From Hyphomicrobiaceae bacterium (GTDB lineage: Bacteria > Pseudomonadota > Alphaproteobacteria > Rhizobiales > Devosiaceae), in assembly GCA_020638065.1 (NCBI GenBank), contig JACKJG010000007.1:124001-188000 (forward strand): a DNA stretch of 64,000 nucleotides. The letters are read 5' to 3'. Within the stretch, counting starts at the first letter, position 1; each line of letters begins with the position of its first letter. Below the pieces are notes generated by a model. That model saw only the letters and a list, made by a program, of their open reading frames with translations, did no database searches and was not told the DNA's origin. A program made the position numbers and the translations under genes. Shown here one piece after another: positions 1 through 8,121 of this stretch.

Positions 1-402
1 GAAGGCTGGCTTCCTTGCCGATCAGTTCCGCGCTCATCATGGCGCTCAGGGCCAGCAGCACGCCGAACAGCAATAAAGGCCAGACATAGGCCGCACCCAT
101 CAGCGGATCGGCCATGAAAGGCGAGAACAGCAGCGTCAGCCCGGCGATGGGCAGGTCGATCAGCCGCGACCAGTGAATCGAGCCGCCAAAGGGGAAATCG
201 AGCCTGTGCTGAACATGATCGAACCAGTTCTGTCCCATCAGAAGGTCGCGAACCACGGTCAGGCGCATGGCATCGTCCGTATCCGCAACAAGCGGAATAT
301 CGGCGGAGAACCAGGTCGCCCGGGCCGCCAGCAAAAGGGAGGCCAACAGCCAGCCGAAGAGGACGAGCGGCCAGTTCACATGATGATCGGGTCTGGTGGG
401 CA
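1..402 (-). CDS. Polytopic membrane protein, N-terminal part (possible GT-C glycosyltransferase)
   Basis: The frame runs off the left edge, so only the first 134 residues are visible, starting at an ATG at 402. A hydrophobic segment at about residues 11-30 is followed by a loop carrying the acidic motif DTDDAMRLTVVRD, then two more hydrophobic stretches at about 78-95 and 103-125. An early Asp-Asp motif in the first periplasmic loop followed by many membrane helices is typical of GT-C (lipid-linked sugar) glycosyltransferases, but the catalytic class cannot be settled from this fragment. It could also be an uncharacterised membrane protein. No ribosome-binding site is striking. Confidence 0.6.
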
Positions 403-472
403 TGCAATCGTTTCCGGCAGAATGGTCCAAGCCTAGCCGGGCGATATTAAGAACGGCTGAAGGTGCTTGGCG

Positions 473-673
473 CTAGAAGAGGTAGTCGAGCATGAAACGA
501 TGCGTCGTGGCATTGGTGAAGGCGAAGATCATCCCGACAGGCACCAGCGCGAAGGCCAGGGCGATCGAATTGCGCGCCCGGAGCATGCGCGCGAGCGAAT
601 AGGCGACAAGCGCCAGGGCGGCGTCCGGAAGGTAGGTGATGGCCAATTGCGCGATATCGGGCATGGCGGGCAT
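473..673 (-). CDS. Small hydrophobic membrane protein, unknown
   Basis: A 66-residue product is read if translation starts at the ATG at 673 (MPAMPDIAQL), and purine-rich sequence lies about 15 bases upstream. The frame stays open further upstream to 757, but that stretch looks non-coding. Two hydrophobic segments (about residues 15-30 and 38-55) are separated by a basic loop RMLRAR, so it is probably a two-helix inner-membrane protein. I recognise no family. It lies between the truncated membrane protein and the MFS gene, on the same strand as the former. Short frames like this can be spurious. Confidence 0.4.
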   Translation of the reverse strand: MPAMPDIAQLAITYLPDAALALVAYSLARMLRARNSIALAFALVPVGMIFAFTNATTHRFMLDYLF

Positions 674-848
674 CCGGGGAATATGACCCTTCCATCCTGA
701 TGCGGCGGTTCTCAAGCATTCGCCACCGCGCAGACTGCGATTTGACATAAATGGCAATCGTCAGCGCGTCAGGTCCGGCAGATCGGCTTTGGCAATTTGC
801 CCGATTGGCGAAATGGGGTAGTTAGATGAAATAATCCGAGCCCCGTTC

Positions 849-2024
849 ATGCAAGCTTCAAACACATCTTTCGGCCTCGTGCTCCTGGTCTGGGCCGCCG
901 GGCTGGGCGCGGCCATGCAATTCTCGAAGTTCTCGTTCCTGTTCGGGGAACTGGGGCGCATCTATCCCGATGCCGGGGCGTCGCTGGGCTTCCTGGTCTC
1001 GATTCTCAGCGTCATGGGCATCTTTCTCGGCCTGTTTTCCGGGGTTCTGGTCAGCCGCTTCGGGTTCAAGCGGGTCTTGATCAACGGCCTGGTCATTGGC
1101 GCGCTGATGTCGATGCTCCAGGCCTTCTTTCCGCCCTTCTGGATCATGCTCCTGACCCGGCTGATCGAGGGATTGTCGCAGATCGCCATCGTGGTCGCCG
1201 CGCCGACCCTGATCGGCCTGATCAGCGCACAAAGGCATCACGGCCTGACCATGTCGCTCTGGGGCACGTTTTTCGGGGTGGCCTATGCCATCACAAATCT
1301 TGTGGCACCCGCAATCATAGCGGCGGCGGGGCCAAGCGGATTGCTGGTCGCGCACGGCGCACTTCTGGGCGTGATGGCCATTCTTCTGGCTCTGTTCTTG
1401 CCCGGGCAGGATCGAGGCGATCCGGCCGCCAGACTTCCAGCGCTTGGGGATCTGCCAGCGTTTCATATTGAAATCTACCGGTCGCCATTTCTGTCGGCAC
1501 CGGCGCTTGGTTGGGTCGGGTACACGCTGACCTATGTGTCACTGCTCACGCTATTGCCCGAGCAGATCAATCAGGCCGACCGCCTGTTCGTGGTCACGGC
1601 GATGCCGCTGGTCAGCATCGTCGTCAGCCTGACGCTGGGCGTCTTTCTCTTGCGCTTCATGTCCGCCGCCCATCTCACCATCGCGGCTTTTGCGGTTTCC
1701 GCCGCGTGCGCGCTGCTCGTCGTCCTCAAACCCGACTGGAGCTTTGCCTATCTCGCCCTGTTCAGTGCGATGGGCCTGGTGCAGGGTGCCAGTTATGCGG
1801 CCATTCCGCAGCTCAACCCGTCAGCCGATGGACAGGCCAGGGCCAATGGCGCATTGGCGCAGATGGGCAATCTTGGCAATTCACTGGGGACCCCGCTTCT
1901 TCTGGCCATCTTCGGCGCGACGGGGTTTGGCGGCATGATGGGAACCGTGGTGCTCATCTACCTGGCCTCAATGATCACGCACATCGTATTGGAGCGGCAA
2001 CGGGCCGAGTGGACAGCAAAATGA
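849..2024 (+). CDS. MFS transporter
   Basis: The 391-residue product has about twelve hydrophobic helices and begins directly in the first one (residues 8-28). After the second helix it has the MFS loop 2-3 type basic motif VSRFGFKR, consistent with the GxLaDrxGrk-like signature of the major facilitator superfamily. The length is typical of a 12-helix member of the cyanate/nitrate-type (CynX-like) or drug/metabolite branch. The substrate cannot be told from sequence. It stands alone on the + strand, followed by a dispersed repeat. No regulator is adjacent. Confidence 0.85.
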   Translation: MQASNTSFGLVLLVWAAGLGAAMQFSKFSFLFGELGRIYPDAGASLGFLVSILSVMGIFLGLFSGVLVSRFGFKRVLINGLVIGALMSMLQAFFPPFWIMLLTRLIEGLSQIAIVVAAPTLIGLISAQRHHGLTMSLWGTFFGVAYAITNLVAPAIIAAAGPSGLLVAHGALLGVMAILLALFLPGQDRGDPAARLPALGDLPAFHIEIYRSPFLSAPALGWVGYTLTYVSLLTLLPEQINQADRLFVVTAMPLVSIVVSLTLGVFLLRFMSAAHLTIAAFAVSAACALLVVLKPDWSFAYLALFSAMGLVQGASYAAIPQLNPSADGQARANGALAQMGNLGNSLGTPLLLAIFGATGFGGMMGTVVLIYLASMITHIVLERQRAEWTAK

Positions 2025-2085
2025 AAGACCTGCACGGCAACACGCCATGCGGGTTTGAATCTGTGGGCTGATCCCTGGCCTGCTA

Positions 2086-2139
2086 TTGTCGCAAGTTCGA
2101 ACCGGAAAACCGCTTTGCGCTCTTCCTGAACACGCTCCG
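2086..2139 (+). repeat. Dispersed extragenic palindromic repeat, copy A
   Basis: The sequence around 2093-2115 reads GTTCGAACCGGAAAACCG and is followed by a cytosine-rich CTTCCTGAACACGCTC block. The same core recurs at 31776-31826 on the same strand and at 17941-17990 on the opposite strand. This copy has lost part of the second arm. It sits between the MFS gene and the DUF1508 gene. Confidence 0.7.
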
Positions 2140-2143
2140 GCGA

Positions 2144-2509
2144 TCAGGCTTCGTCGAGAACCGGCGCGGCCTTCGAGCGTTCCTGAACCGACTTGATGCA
2201 GTTCTTGGCGCTGGACTTCGACTTGTAGAGTTCGGAGCGCACCATGATCTCGTTATTCGAGGCACGGAAACGCACGTAGAACTGGCCGTCTTTCGACTTT
2301 TCGATTTCGAAGCGATAGCCCTTGCCGTCTTCGCCCTTGCTCAGGTCGACAACCGGAGCGCCCGGCGCGTTCTTTTTGAGTGATTCGATGCAGTTTTCGG
2401 CGCTGGACTTGGCCTTGTAATTCTCAGACCAGACCATGATCTCGGCATTATAGACAAATTGCACGCGGAACTGACCGTTCTTGGCGGCAACGATTTTATA
2501 TTTGTGCAT
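2144..2509 (-). CDS. YegP-family protein with two DUF1508 repeats
   Basis: The 121-residue protein consists of two similar halves. Each has the pattern FxVQF/FYVRF, then NAEIMVWSE or NNEIMVRSE, then a YKxKSSAxNCIxS block (residues about 6-45 and 60-110). This duplicated arrangement is the DUF1508/YegP fold, small beta-rich proteins of unknown function found in many bacteria. I chose the ATG at 2509 because a strong GGAGGGGG ribosome-binding site precedes it; the longer frame to 2554 lacks one. No signal peptide, so presumably cytoplasmic. It follows the amino-acid permease on the same strand but probably has its own transcript. Confidence 0.85.
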   Translation of the reverse strand: MHKYKIVAAKNGQFRVQFVYNAEIMVWSENYKAKSSAENCIESLKKNAPGAPVVDLSKGEDGKGYRFEIEKSKDGQFYVRFRASNNEIMVRSELYKSKSSAKNCIKSVQERSKAAPVLDEA

Positions 2510-2605
2510 GTGGGCGGCCCCCTCCGTTTCAGAAGATGGGTGCAGCCTAGTCATAAATTTTTTGCTGACAAGGCCTTATCGCGGCATCGCGACGAAGAAA
2601 CACAG

Positions 2606-3448
2606 TCAATCCTGCTGATCGTAGCGTTTGAAACGGTTCTCGAGCGCGCGCACGCCCAGCGACAGCGAGATGGTCATCACCAGATAAAGAAATGCCACCA
2701 CGTTATAGGTTTCGAAAAACCGGAACGTGCTGGACGAATAGACCTTGCCGAGCTGGGTGATGTCCTGAACCCCGAGGGCGGAGACCAGCGCGGAATCCTT
2801 GATCATCGAGACGAAGTCGTTGCCATAGGGCGGCAGGATGGTCCGGAGCGCTTGGGGGGCGACGATGTGACGAAAGGTCTGGCCGCGGCTTAACCCGAGC
2901 GCAAATGCCGCTTCGACCTGCCCCTTGCCCACTGCCTCGATGCCGGCCCGGAAGATTTCGGAGAGAAAGGCCGAATAGGCGATGGTGAGCGCAACGATGG
3001 CCCGCCAGGTAAAGTCGAAACCCCGGATCGAAATCTTGCCGATCACTTCGGCCTCGATCAGGGGCGCAAGCAGATAATTGAGGCCGTTGACAAGCATGGG
3101 CGCCCCGACAAAGGCAATGTAGAACAGAAGCACCAGGATCGGGATGCCGCGGATGATCTCCGTGTAGAAGGCTGCGATCTGGCGCAGGACGATCGAATGG
3201 GAGGTGCGCATCAGCGCGACGCCGAGCCCGACCACAGAAGCGAGGAAAAAGGCAATCGCGGTGACGTAGACCGTGGTCAGGATGCCCTGCTGCAGGGCGG
3301 TGAGAATGACCCGGTAATCATTGTCGACCACGAACAGCCACAACAGAACGATCCCGAGCAGGACCGTTGCCAGAAGCCAGAAGGGGAAATGGGCCAGCCG
3401 GTCGGACAGGGCGCGCCGGTGCGGCGGCCGGAGGTCGGGCTCGGTCAT
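2606..3448 (-). CDS. Amino-acid ABC transporter permease (HisM/GlnP type)
   Basis: The 280-residue inner-membrane protein has an N-terminal helix (about 23-43), then the polar amino-acid permease core. The signature EAA loop EAAFALGLSRGQTFRHIV lies at about residues 178-195, which is where the ATPase docks. TEIIRGIPILVLLFYIAF (about 92-109) is the usual family signature in the second core helix. It is encoded 59 bases downstream of a family-3 binding protein and very likely forms an importer with it. The partner ATPase is not encoded here: the next gene downstream is a YegP-like protein, so the ATPase must be elsewhere. Confidence 0.9.
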   Translation of the reverse strand: MTEPDLRPPHRRALSDRLAHFPFWLLATVLLGIVLLWLFVVDNDYRVILTALQQGILTTVYVTAIAFFLASVVGLGVALMRTSHSIVLRQIAAFYTEIIRGIPILVLLFYIAFVGAPMLVNGLNYLLAPLIEAEVIGKISIRGFDFTWRAIVALTIAYSAFLSEIFRAGIEAVGKGQVEAAFALGLSRGQTFRHIVAPQALRTILPPYGNDFVSMIKDSALVSALGVQDITQLGKVYSSSTFRFFETYNVVAFLYLVMTISLSLGVRALENRFKRYDQQD

Positions 3449-3507
3449 CGCAGGAGCCTATGAGAAAGTGGGAGGCGCATGGGCAGTCCCGCGCCTCCCG
3501 AAACCAC

Positions 3508-4305
3508 TTATTGGGCGGCGTTGTAATCGTAGAACCATTTCTGGTTCAGGGCGTCGAGGGTCCCGTCCGCACTCATGGCCGCCAGGGCCGCGTTGATCGG
3601 GGCGGTCAGATCCGAACCCGGGGTCAGGATAAAGCCAAACTGCTCGGTGCCGAGCGGTTCGCCGACGACTTTCAGAGCGCCGGGATTGGCGCCGATATAG
3701 CCGTTGGCCGAGGTCTGATCCATCAGCACCATGTCGACGTCGCCGGAAATAAGCGCCTGCACCGAGGCGCCGAACGTATCGAACAGCTTGATGCGCGGGT
3801 TGGATTCGTCGCCGTCGAGTACGTCATAGACGGCGACGTAGAAATTGGTCGTGCCCGCTTGCGCGCCGATCAGGAGATCGGGATTGTCGGTGAAGGATTG
3901 CGGCGAGGAAATCTTGTCGTCGTCGGCCCGCACCAGCATGAATTGCTGGCTGGTCATGTAGGGATCGGAGAAATCGACCTGCTCCTTGCGCTCGTCGGTG
4001 ATCGTGATGCCGTCCATACCCACATCATACTGACCGTCATGCACGGCCTGAATCATCACGTCCCAGCTGGCTAGCTGCCAGTCCACATTCGCATTGAGCC
4101 GCTTGGCGATTTCGTTGAAGGCGTCATATTCCCAACCGATGCCCTCGCCAGTTGCCGGATCGGCAAAATTGAGCGGGGTATAGGCATTTTCAGTGACTGC
4201 GATGATGGTGCGGCCGCCAAGGTCGGGCAGGTCTTCGGCAACAGCCGGGGCAGCGAGCCCGAATGCCAGGACGCCTGCAGCAAGGGCGGATATCAGTTTG
4301 TTCAT
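3508..4305 (-). CDS. Amino-acid ABC transporter substrate-binding protein (SBP family 3)
   Basis: The 265-residue protein starts with a clear Sec signal peptide (MNKLISALAAG, hydrophobic core, cleavage near AVA-ED at about residue 23). The mature part follows the family-3 pattern: AVTENAYTPLNF near the start, GWEYDAFNEIAKRL, then the signature GQYDVGMDGITITDERKEQVDFS at about 90-112. It would bind a polar amino acid in the periplasm and hand it to the permease encoded next. The specific ligand cannot be assigned. It is the first gene of the pair, so the promoter should lie in 4306-4550. Confidence 0.92.
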   Translation of the reverse strand: MNKLISALAAGVLAFGLAAPAVAEDLPDLGGRTIIAVTENAYTPLNFADPATGEGIGWEYDAFNEIAKRLNANVDWQLASWDVMIQAVHDGQYDVGMDGITITDERKEQVDFSDPYMTSQQFMLVRADDDKISSPQSFTDNPDLLIGAQAGTTNFYVAVYDVLDGDESNPRIKLFDTFGASVQALISGDVDMVLMDQTSANGYIGANPGALKVVGEPLGTEQFGFILTPGSDLTAPINAALAAMSADGTLDALNQKWFYDYNAAQ

Positions 4306-4558
4306 CTTGGAATGCTCCCTGAAGTGTGGAATGGCAGAACGCTATGGTTCCGTTCCGGAATTTTGCGGCTGCTCCAAAAAAGCGCCTCTGCAGAGTTAAG
4401 CGGGATTCACGCCCTGGGTCCAGTGGCATTGCAAACGCGGCCGGCGAGGCAGTTGAACGGCTTTGACATTTCCAACGCATGCCCATTTCCGGCTGCTTGG
4501 AGGATTCAAGTGCGAACGGATATGTTCCGGCTTGCGCCGGGCTTGTCCATCGCATAAT

Positions 4559-4573
4559 GTTCCTATTATGTTC
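4559..4573 (+). promoter_or_regulatory. Candidate LexA (SOS) box upstream of the DUF3224 gene
   Basis: GTTC-CTATTAT-GTTC is an exact match to the alphaproteobacterial LexA direct repeat GTTC-N7-GTTC, ending 23 bases before the chosen start codon. About two chance matches to this 8-base pattern are expected on both strands of 64 kb, so position is the main support. Confidence 0.4.
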
Positions 4574-4596
4574 TGGTGACAATTGGAGATAAAGGC

Positions 4597-4992
4597 ATGC
4601 CGACGGCAAAAGGAACTTTCAGCGTCAAGATCACGCCGCTTGCGGGCGAGGAGGACATGCCCTTTGCCCGGATGCGGATCGACAAGGTGATTTCCGGCGA
4701 CCTCGAAGCGACGACGGTTGGCCAGATGATGGCCTTCAGGTCGGCGGTCGAGGGGTCGGCGGGCTATGTTGCCGAGGAGATCGTCACCGGCAGTCTTGAG
4801 GGACGCTCAGGCAGTTTCGTTTTCCAGCATGCCAGCGAGATGAACCGCGGGGCGCCGACCCAATCGATCCGGGTGATACCGGATTCAGGCACGGATGGAC
4901 TGGCGGGACTTTCCGGCAGTTTCGTCATAACGATCGATGCGGAAGGCGGGCATTCGTATGGGTTCGACTATGAGTTGGGTCAGACAACATAG
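4597..4992 (+). CDS. DUF3224 domain protein
   Basis: The 131-residue protein has the pattern of DUF3224: an N-terminal GTFSVKITP strand, then ATTVGQMMAFRSAVEGSAGY, EEIVTGSLEGRSGSFVFQH and a C-terminal GLSGSF strand with YGFDYEL. The fold is a small barrel resembling allene-oxide-cyclase-like proteins; no activity is established for the family. I place the start at the ATG at 4597, with a GGAG site eight to ten bases upstream. A possible LexA box lies just before it, which would make it DNA-damage inducible. It stands alone and faces a convergent small secreted-protein gene. Confidence 0.85.
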   Translation: MPTAKGTFSVKITPLAGEEDMPFARMRIDKVISGDLEATTVGQMMAFRSAVEGSAGYVAEEIVTGSLEGRSGSFVFQHASEMNRGAPTQSIRVIPDSGTDGLAGLSGSFVITIDAEGGHSYGFDYELGQTT

Positions 4993-5005
4993 CGGCCCGC
5001 ATCGT

Positions 5006-5335
5006 TCATCGAGGAACCCACTGAGCAGATTTTGTCAGGATGTCTGAGAAGCTGTTTGCCCCGTCGCCTTCAAGAGTACACACGGTTTCGGGAGCTTGGC
5101 CGCCTGTGACATTGTACCGACAATCGAAGAGTTGGAATGCACCTGTTTTGGTCGATTTCACGAGACACTGGACGTAACCGACCCATTTTTCGGTCCCGCC
5201 GTTGGAGGCCACGACCTCAACGGTCGACTTGTCTTCGTTCAAGGTGCATTCCGCTCTGGGAAAGTCGAGAGCGACTGCACCGGTCGCAAACATGGCGAGC
5301 ACCAATGCGGGCAGGAATCGCGCAAAATATCTCAT
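5006..5335 (-). CDS. Small secreted cysteine-containing protein, unknown
   Basis: From the ATG at 5335 the product is 109 residues, beginning with a signal peptide (MRYFARFLPALVLAMFATGAVA) probably cut before LDF. The mature part has four cysteines spaced as two possible disulfides (ECTLN, VQCLVKS, FDCRYN, TVCTLEG), fitting an exported periplasmic or extracellular protein. I recognise no family. The frame extends upstream to 5518 but that part has no protein-like features. It is an orphan gene, convergent with the DUF3224 gene. The 262 bases between its start and the end of lepA hold no gene that I can see. Confidence 0.65.
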   Translation of the reverse strand: MRYFARFLPALVLAMFATGAVALDFPRAECTLNEDKSTVEVVASNGGTEKWVGYVQCLVKSTKTGAFQLFDCRYNVTGGQAPETVCTLEGDGANSFSDILTKSAQWVPR

Positions 5336-5597
5336 ATTGAATTCTCGTTTTGGGCAGAGGATCTGAGTATTGGTCGACAGGCTTCCCGAAAACATACTTG
5401 CAGTCAATGACAGATTTGCGGAGTGGCAGCAGATTTCATCTGCGCTTTCGTTTGCGCGTTCGCCAATGAAAACGCTCAACCGGAGCGATTTGCCCCTTCG
5501 CGACGGTTGCCTGGCCATTGACCCAAGGTCTCGGGCGTTAGGTATCTATGGATCGTCCACCGGGCGGTCAATTCGGCGCTGCGTGCCGACCGATTTC

Positions 5598-7400
5598 TCA
5601 CTCAGACATCTTCAGCGCCTGGATGAAGGCTTCCTGCGGAATTTCGACCTTGCCGAACTGGCGCATGCGCTTCTTGCCGGCCTTCTGTTTTTCGAGAAGC
5701 TTGCGCTTGCGGGTCGCATCGCCGCCATAACATTTGGCGGTCACGTCTTTCCTCAGCGCCGAAATGGTTTCGCGCGCCACGACGCGGCCGCCGATCGCCG
5801 CCTGGATCGGGATCTTGAACAGGTGCTGCGGGATCAGTTCCTTCAGCTTTTCGCACATGACCCGGCCACGCGATTCCGCCGCCGAGCGGTGCACCAGCAT
5901 CGCCAGTGCGTCGACCGGTTCGGCGTTGACCAGGATGGAGAGCTTGACCAGATCGCCCTCGCGATAATCGGCCAACTGATAGTCGAAACTGGCATAGCCC
6001 TTGGTGGCCGATTTCAGCCGGTCGTAGAAATCGAACACGACTTCGTTGAGCGGCAATTCATATTCGGCCATGGCGCGGTTGCCGACATAGGTGAGATTGG
6101 TCTGGATGCCGCGCCGGTCCTGGCAGAGCTTGAGCACGGAGCCCAGATATTCATCCGGGGTCAGGATGGTCGCCTTGATCCAGGGCTCGCGAATAAGCTC
6201 GATCTTGACCGGATCGGGCAGATCGGCCGGATTGTGCAATTGAATTTCAGTGCCGTCGGTCATGGCGACTTCGTAAACCACCGAAGGCGCGGTCGCGATC
6301 AGGTCGAGATCGAATTCGCGGCTGAGCCGCTCCTGAATGATTTCAAGGTGCAACAGCCCGAGAAAGCCGCAGCGGAAGCCGAAGCCGAGGGCGGCGCTTG
6401 TTTCCATCTCGAAGGAAAAGCTGGCATCGTTCAGCCTCAGCTTGCCCATGGCGGCGCGCAGGTCGTCAAAATCATTGGCATCGACCGGAAAGAGACCGCA
6501 AAAGACCACGGGTTGGGCGGGTCGGAAACCGGGCAGCGCCTCCTTGCAGGGGTGGCGATCGTCGGTGATCGTGTCGCCGACATTGGTGTCGGCCACCTGC
6601 TTGATCGAGGCGGTGACAAAGCCGATTTCACCGGGCCCGAGTTCGCCGGTCTGCACGAGCTTCGGCGTGAAAACGCCGACCCGGTCGAGCTCGTAAGCTG
6701 CGCCCGTCGCCATCATCCGGACCTTCTGGCCCTTCCTGATGACGCCGTCGATGACGCGGACCAGCACCACGACACCGAGATAGGAATCATACCAGCTGTC
6801 GACCAGCATCGCCCGCAGGGGCGCATTGAGTTCGCCCTTGGGCGCCGGCAGGCGGGAAACGATGGCCTCAAGCACATTCTCGACACCCAGCCCGGTCTTG
6901 GCGGAAATCTCGACCGCCTCGGAGGCGTCGAGGCCGATGACCTCCTCGATTTGCTGCTTGACCCGTTCAGGTTCGGCGGCGGGCAGATCGACCTTGTTGA
7001 GCACCGGCACGATTTCATGATCGGCATCGATCGCCTGATAGACGTTGGCAAGGGTCTGGGCCTCGACGCCCTGCGACGCATCGACGACGAGAAGCGATCC
7101 TTCGCAGGCATGCAGCGAACGCGAGACTTCATAGGCGAAGTCGACATGGCCCGGTGTGTCGATGAGATTGAGGATATAGGTCTTGCCGTCCTTTGCGTCA
7201 TAGTGCAGCCGAACGGTCTGGGCCTTGATGGTAATACCGCGCTCGCGCTCGATATCCATCGAATCGAGGACCTGTTCCTTCATCTCGCGCAGGTCCAGCC
7301 CGCCGGTCATCTGGATGAGCCGGTCGGCGAGCGTCGATTTGCCGTGGTCGATATGGGCCACGATGGAAAAGTTGCGGATTAGGGAAATATCGGTCGTCAT
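5598..7400 (-). CDS. lepA: Elongation factor 4 (LepA) GTPase
   Basis: The 600-residue translational GTPase begins with IRNFSIVAHIDHGKSTLADRL, which contains the P-loop. The DTPGHVDF (G3) and NKVDLPAA (G4) motifs follow, then domain II, the EF-G-like domains III and V, and the LepA-specific C-terminal domain ending KMSE. Family members are usually close to 600 residues. EF4 acts on ribosomes, promoting back-translocation or relieving stalled initiation and elongation. I prefer the ATG at 7400; an in-frame ATG at 7412 gives four extra residues and cannot be excluded, as neither has a clear ribosome-binding site. It is monocistronic and divergent from the cytochrome c' gene. Confidence 0.97.
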   Translation of the reverse strand: MTTDISLIRNFSIVAHIDHGKSTLADRLIQMTGGLDLREMKEQVLDSMDIERERGITIKAQTVRLHYDAKDGKTYILNLIDTPGHVDFAYEVSRSLHACEGSLLVVDASQGVEAQTLANVYQAIDADHEIVPVLNKVDLPAAEPERVKQQIEEVIGLDASEAVEISAKTGLGVENVLEAIVSRLPAPKGELNAPLRAMLVDSWYDSYLGVVVLVRVIDGVIRKGQKVRMMATGAAYELDRVGVFTPKLVQTGELGPGEIGFVTASIKQVADTNVGDTITDDRHPCKEALPGFRPAQPVVFCGLFPVDANDFDDLRAAMGKLRLNDASFSFEMETSAALGFGFRCGFLGLLHLEIIQERLSREFDLDLIATAPSVVYEVAMTDGTEIQLHNPADLPDPVKIELIREPWIKATILTPDEYLGSVLKLCQDRRGIQTNLTYVGNRAMAEYELPLNEVVFDFYDRLKSATKGYASFDYQLADYREGDLVKLSILVNAEPVDALAMLVHRSAAESRGRVMCEKLKELIPQHLFKIPIQAAIGGRVVARETISALRKDVTAKCYGGDATRKRKLLEKQKAGKKRMRQFGKVEIPQEAFIQALKMSE

Positions 7401-7488
7401 GTCGGGCGGCATTTAGCAGGTTTGTTCGGGCAGGCAAAGGAGATTGCGCGGCCTTGTTGCCCTCCGAAAAGCATGAGACAAAGCCGGG

Positions 7489-7959
7489 ATGAAACAGGCC
7501 CTTTCGACCCTTCTTCTCATCGTTCCGTTTTTCATGGCACCGGCTTTGGCGCAGGATGCTCCGCAGGGTCAACCCGACCCGTCGCACGAAGCGGTGCTGG
7601 CGCGCGGCAAGGTCATGACCGATATGGGCAAAGCCCTGCGCACACTGCAGCTTGGCCTCCGCCAGAAAGACGATATCGGATCGCTGCTTTTGGCCGCTGA
7701 ACTGGTGAACATGAATGCCGAGCTGATCACCAATGTGTTTCAGACCGAAGCTTATGAACCCGGCAGCGAGGCTCTGCCCGCGATCTGGCAGAACTGGGAA
7801 GACTTCTCCAACAAGGCCGAAGCCGCCCTTGAGCAGACAGCGGCGCTGGTCGACGCCATCGATATGGAAGACTTGCGCGAAGCTAACAGTCTTCTCCGCA
7901 AGGTGACGGCTGATTGCGCGGCCTGCCACGACGTCTATCGCGGCGAATCGGACCGATAG
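7489..7959 (+). CDS. Cytochrome c' family protein
   Basis: The 156-residue product has a signal peptide (MKQALSTLLLIVPFFMAPALA, cut before QDA) and a single C-terminal heme-attachment motif CAACH at about residues 144-148. Heme binding at the C-terminal end of a helical bundle defines class II cytochromes (cytochrome c'). The helices are visible as alternating polar and apolar stretches at about 35-60, 63-85, 100-125 and 130-150. It would be periplasmic; relatives bind NO or act in electron transfer or NO protection. It is encoded alone, divergent from lepA and 162 bases before mbfA. Confidence 0.85.
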   Translation: MKQALSTLLLIVPFFMAPALAQDAPQGQPDPSHEAVLARGKVMTDMGKALRTLQLGLRQKDDIGSLLLAAELVNMNAELITNVFQTEAYEPGSEALPAIWQNWEDFSNKAEAALEQTAALVDAIDMEDLREANSLLRKVTADCAACHDVYRGESDR

Positions 7960-8121
7960 GGCGCCTGTTTCCGCTCCAACGCGAACAGGGACGTTGGGTC
8001 GCGATCTGCCCGCTTTACCTTGCTACCGGCCTGTCCTAGTCCTTGTACTTCGCGTTTCCCAACCGGCGGCCGGTTTGTCTCGAAGCGCTTGTGCAAACGG
8101 TTCACATGAAAGAAGTCCACA

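Noticed and set aside
5370..7382. A 670-codon open frame on the + strand opposite lepA
   Set aside because: It mirrors the codon structure of lepA and has no domain, start signal or hydrophobic pattern; lepA is certain.
7960..8121. Irr box (ICE motif) expected before mbfA
   Set aside because: No AT-rich match to the known motif could be seen in the gap.
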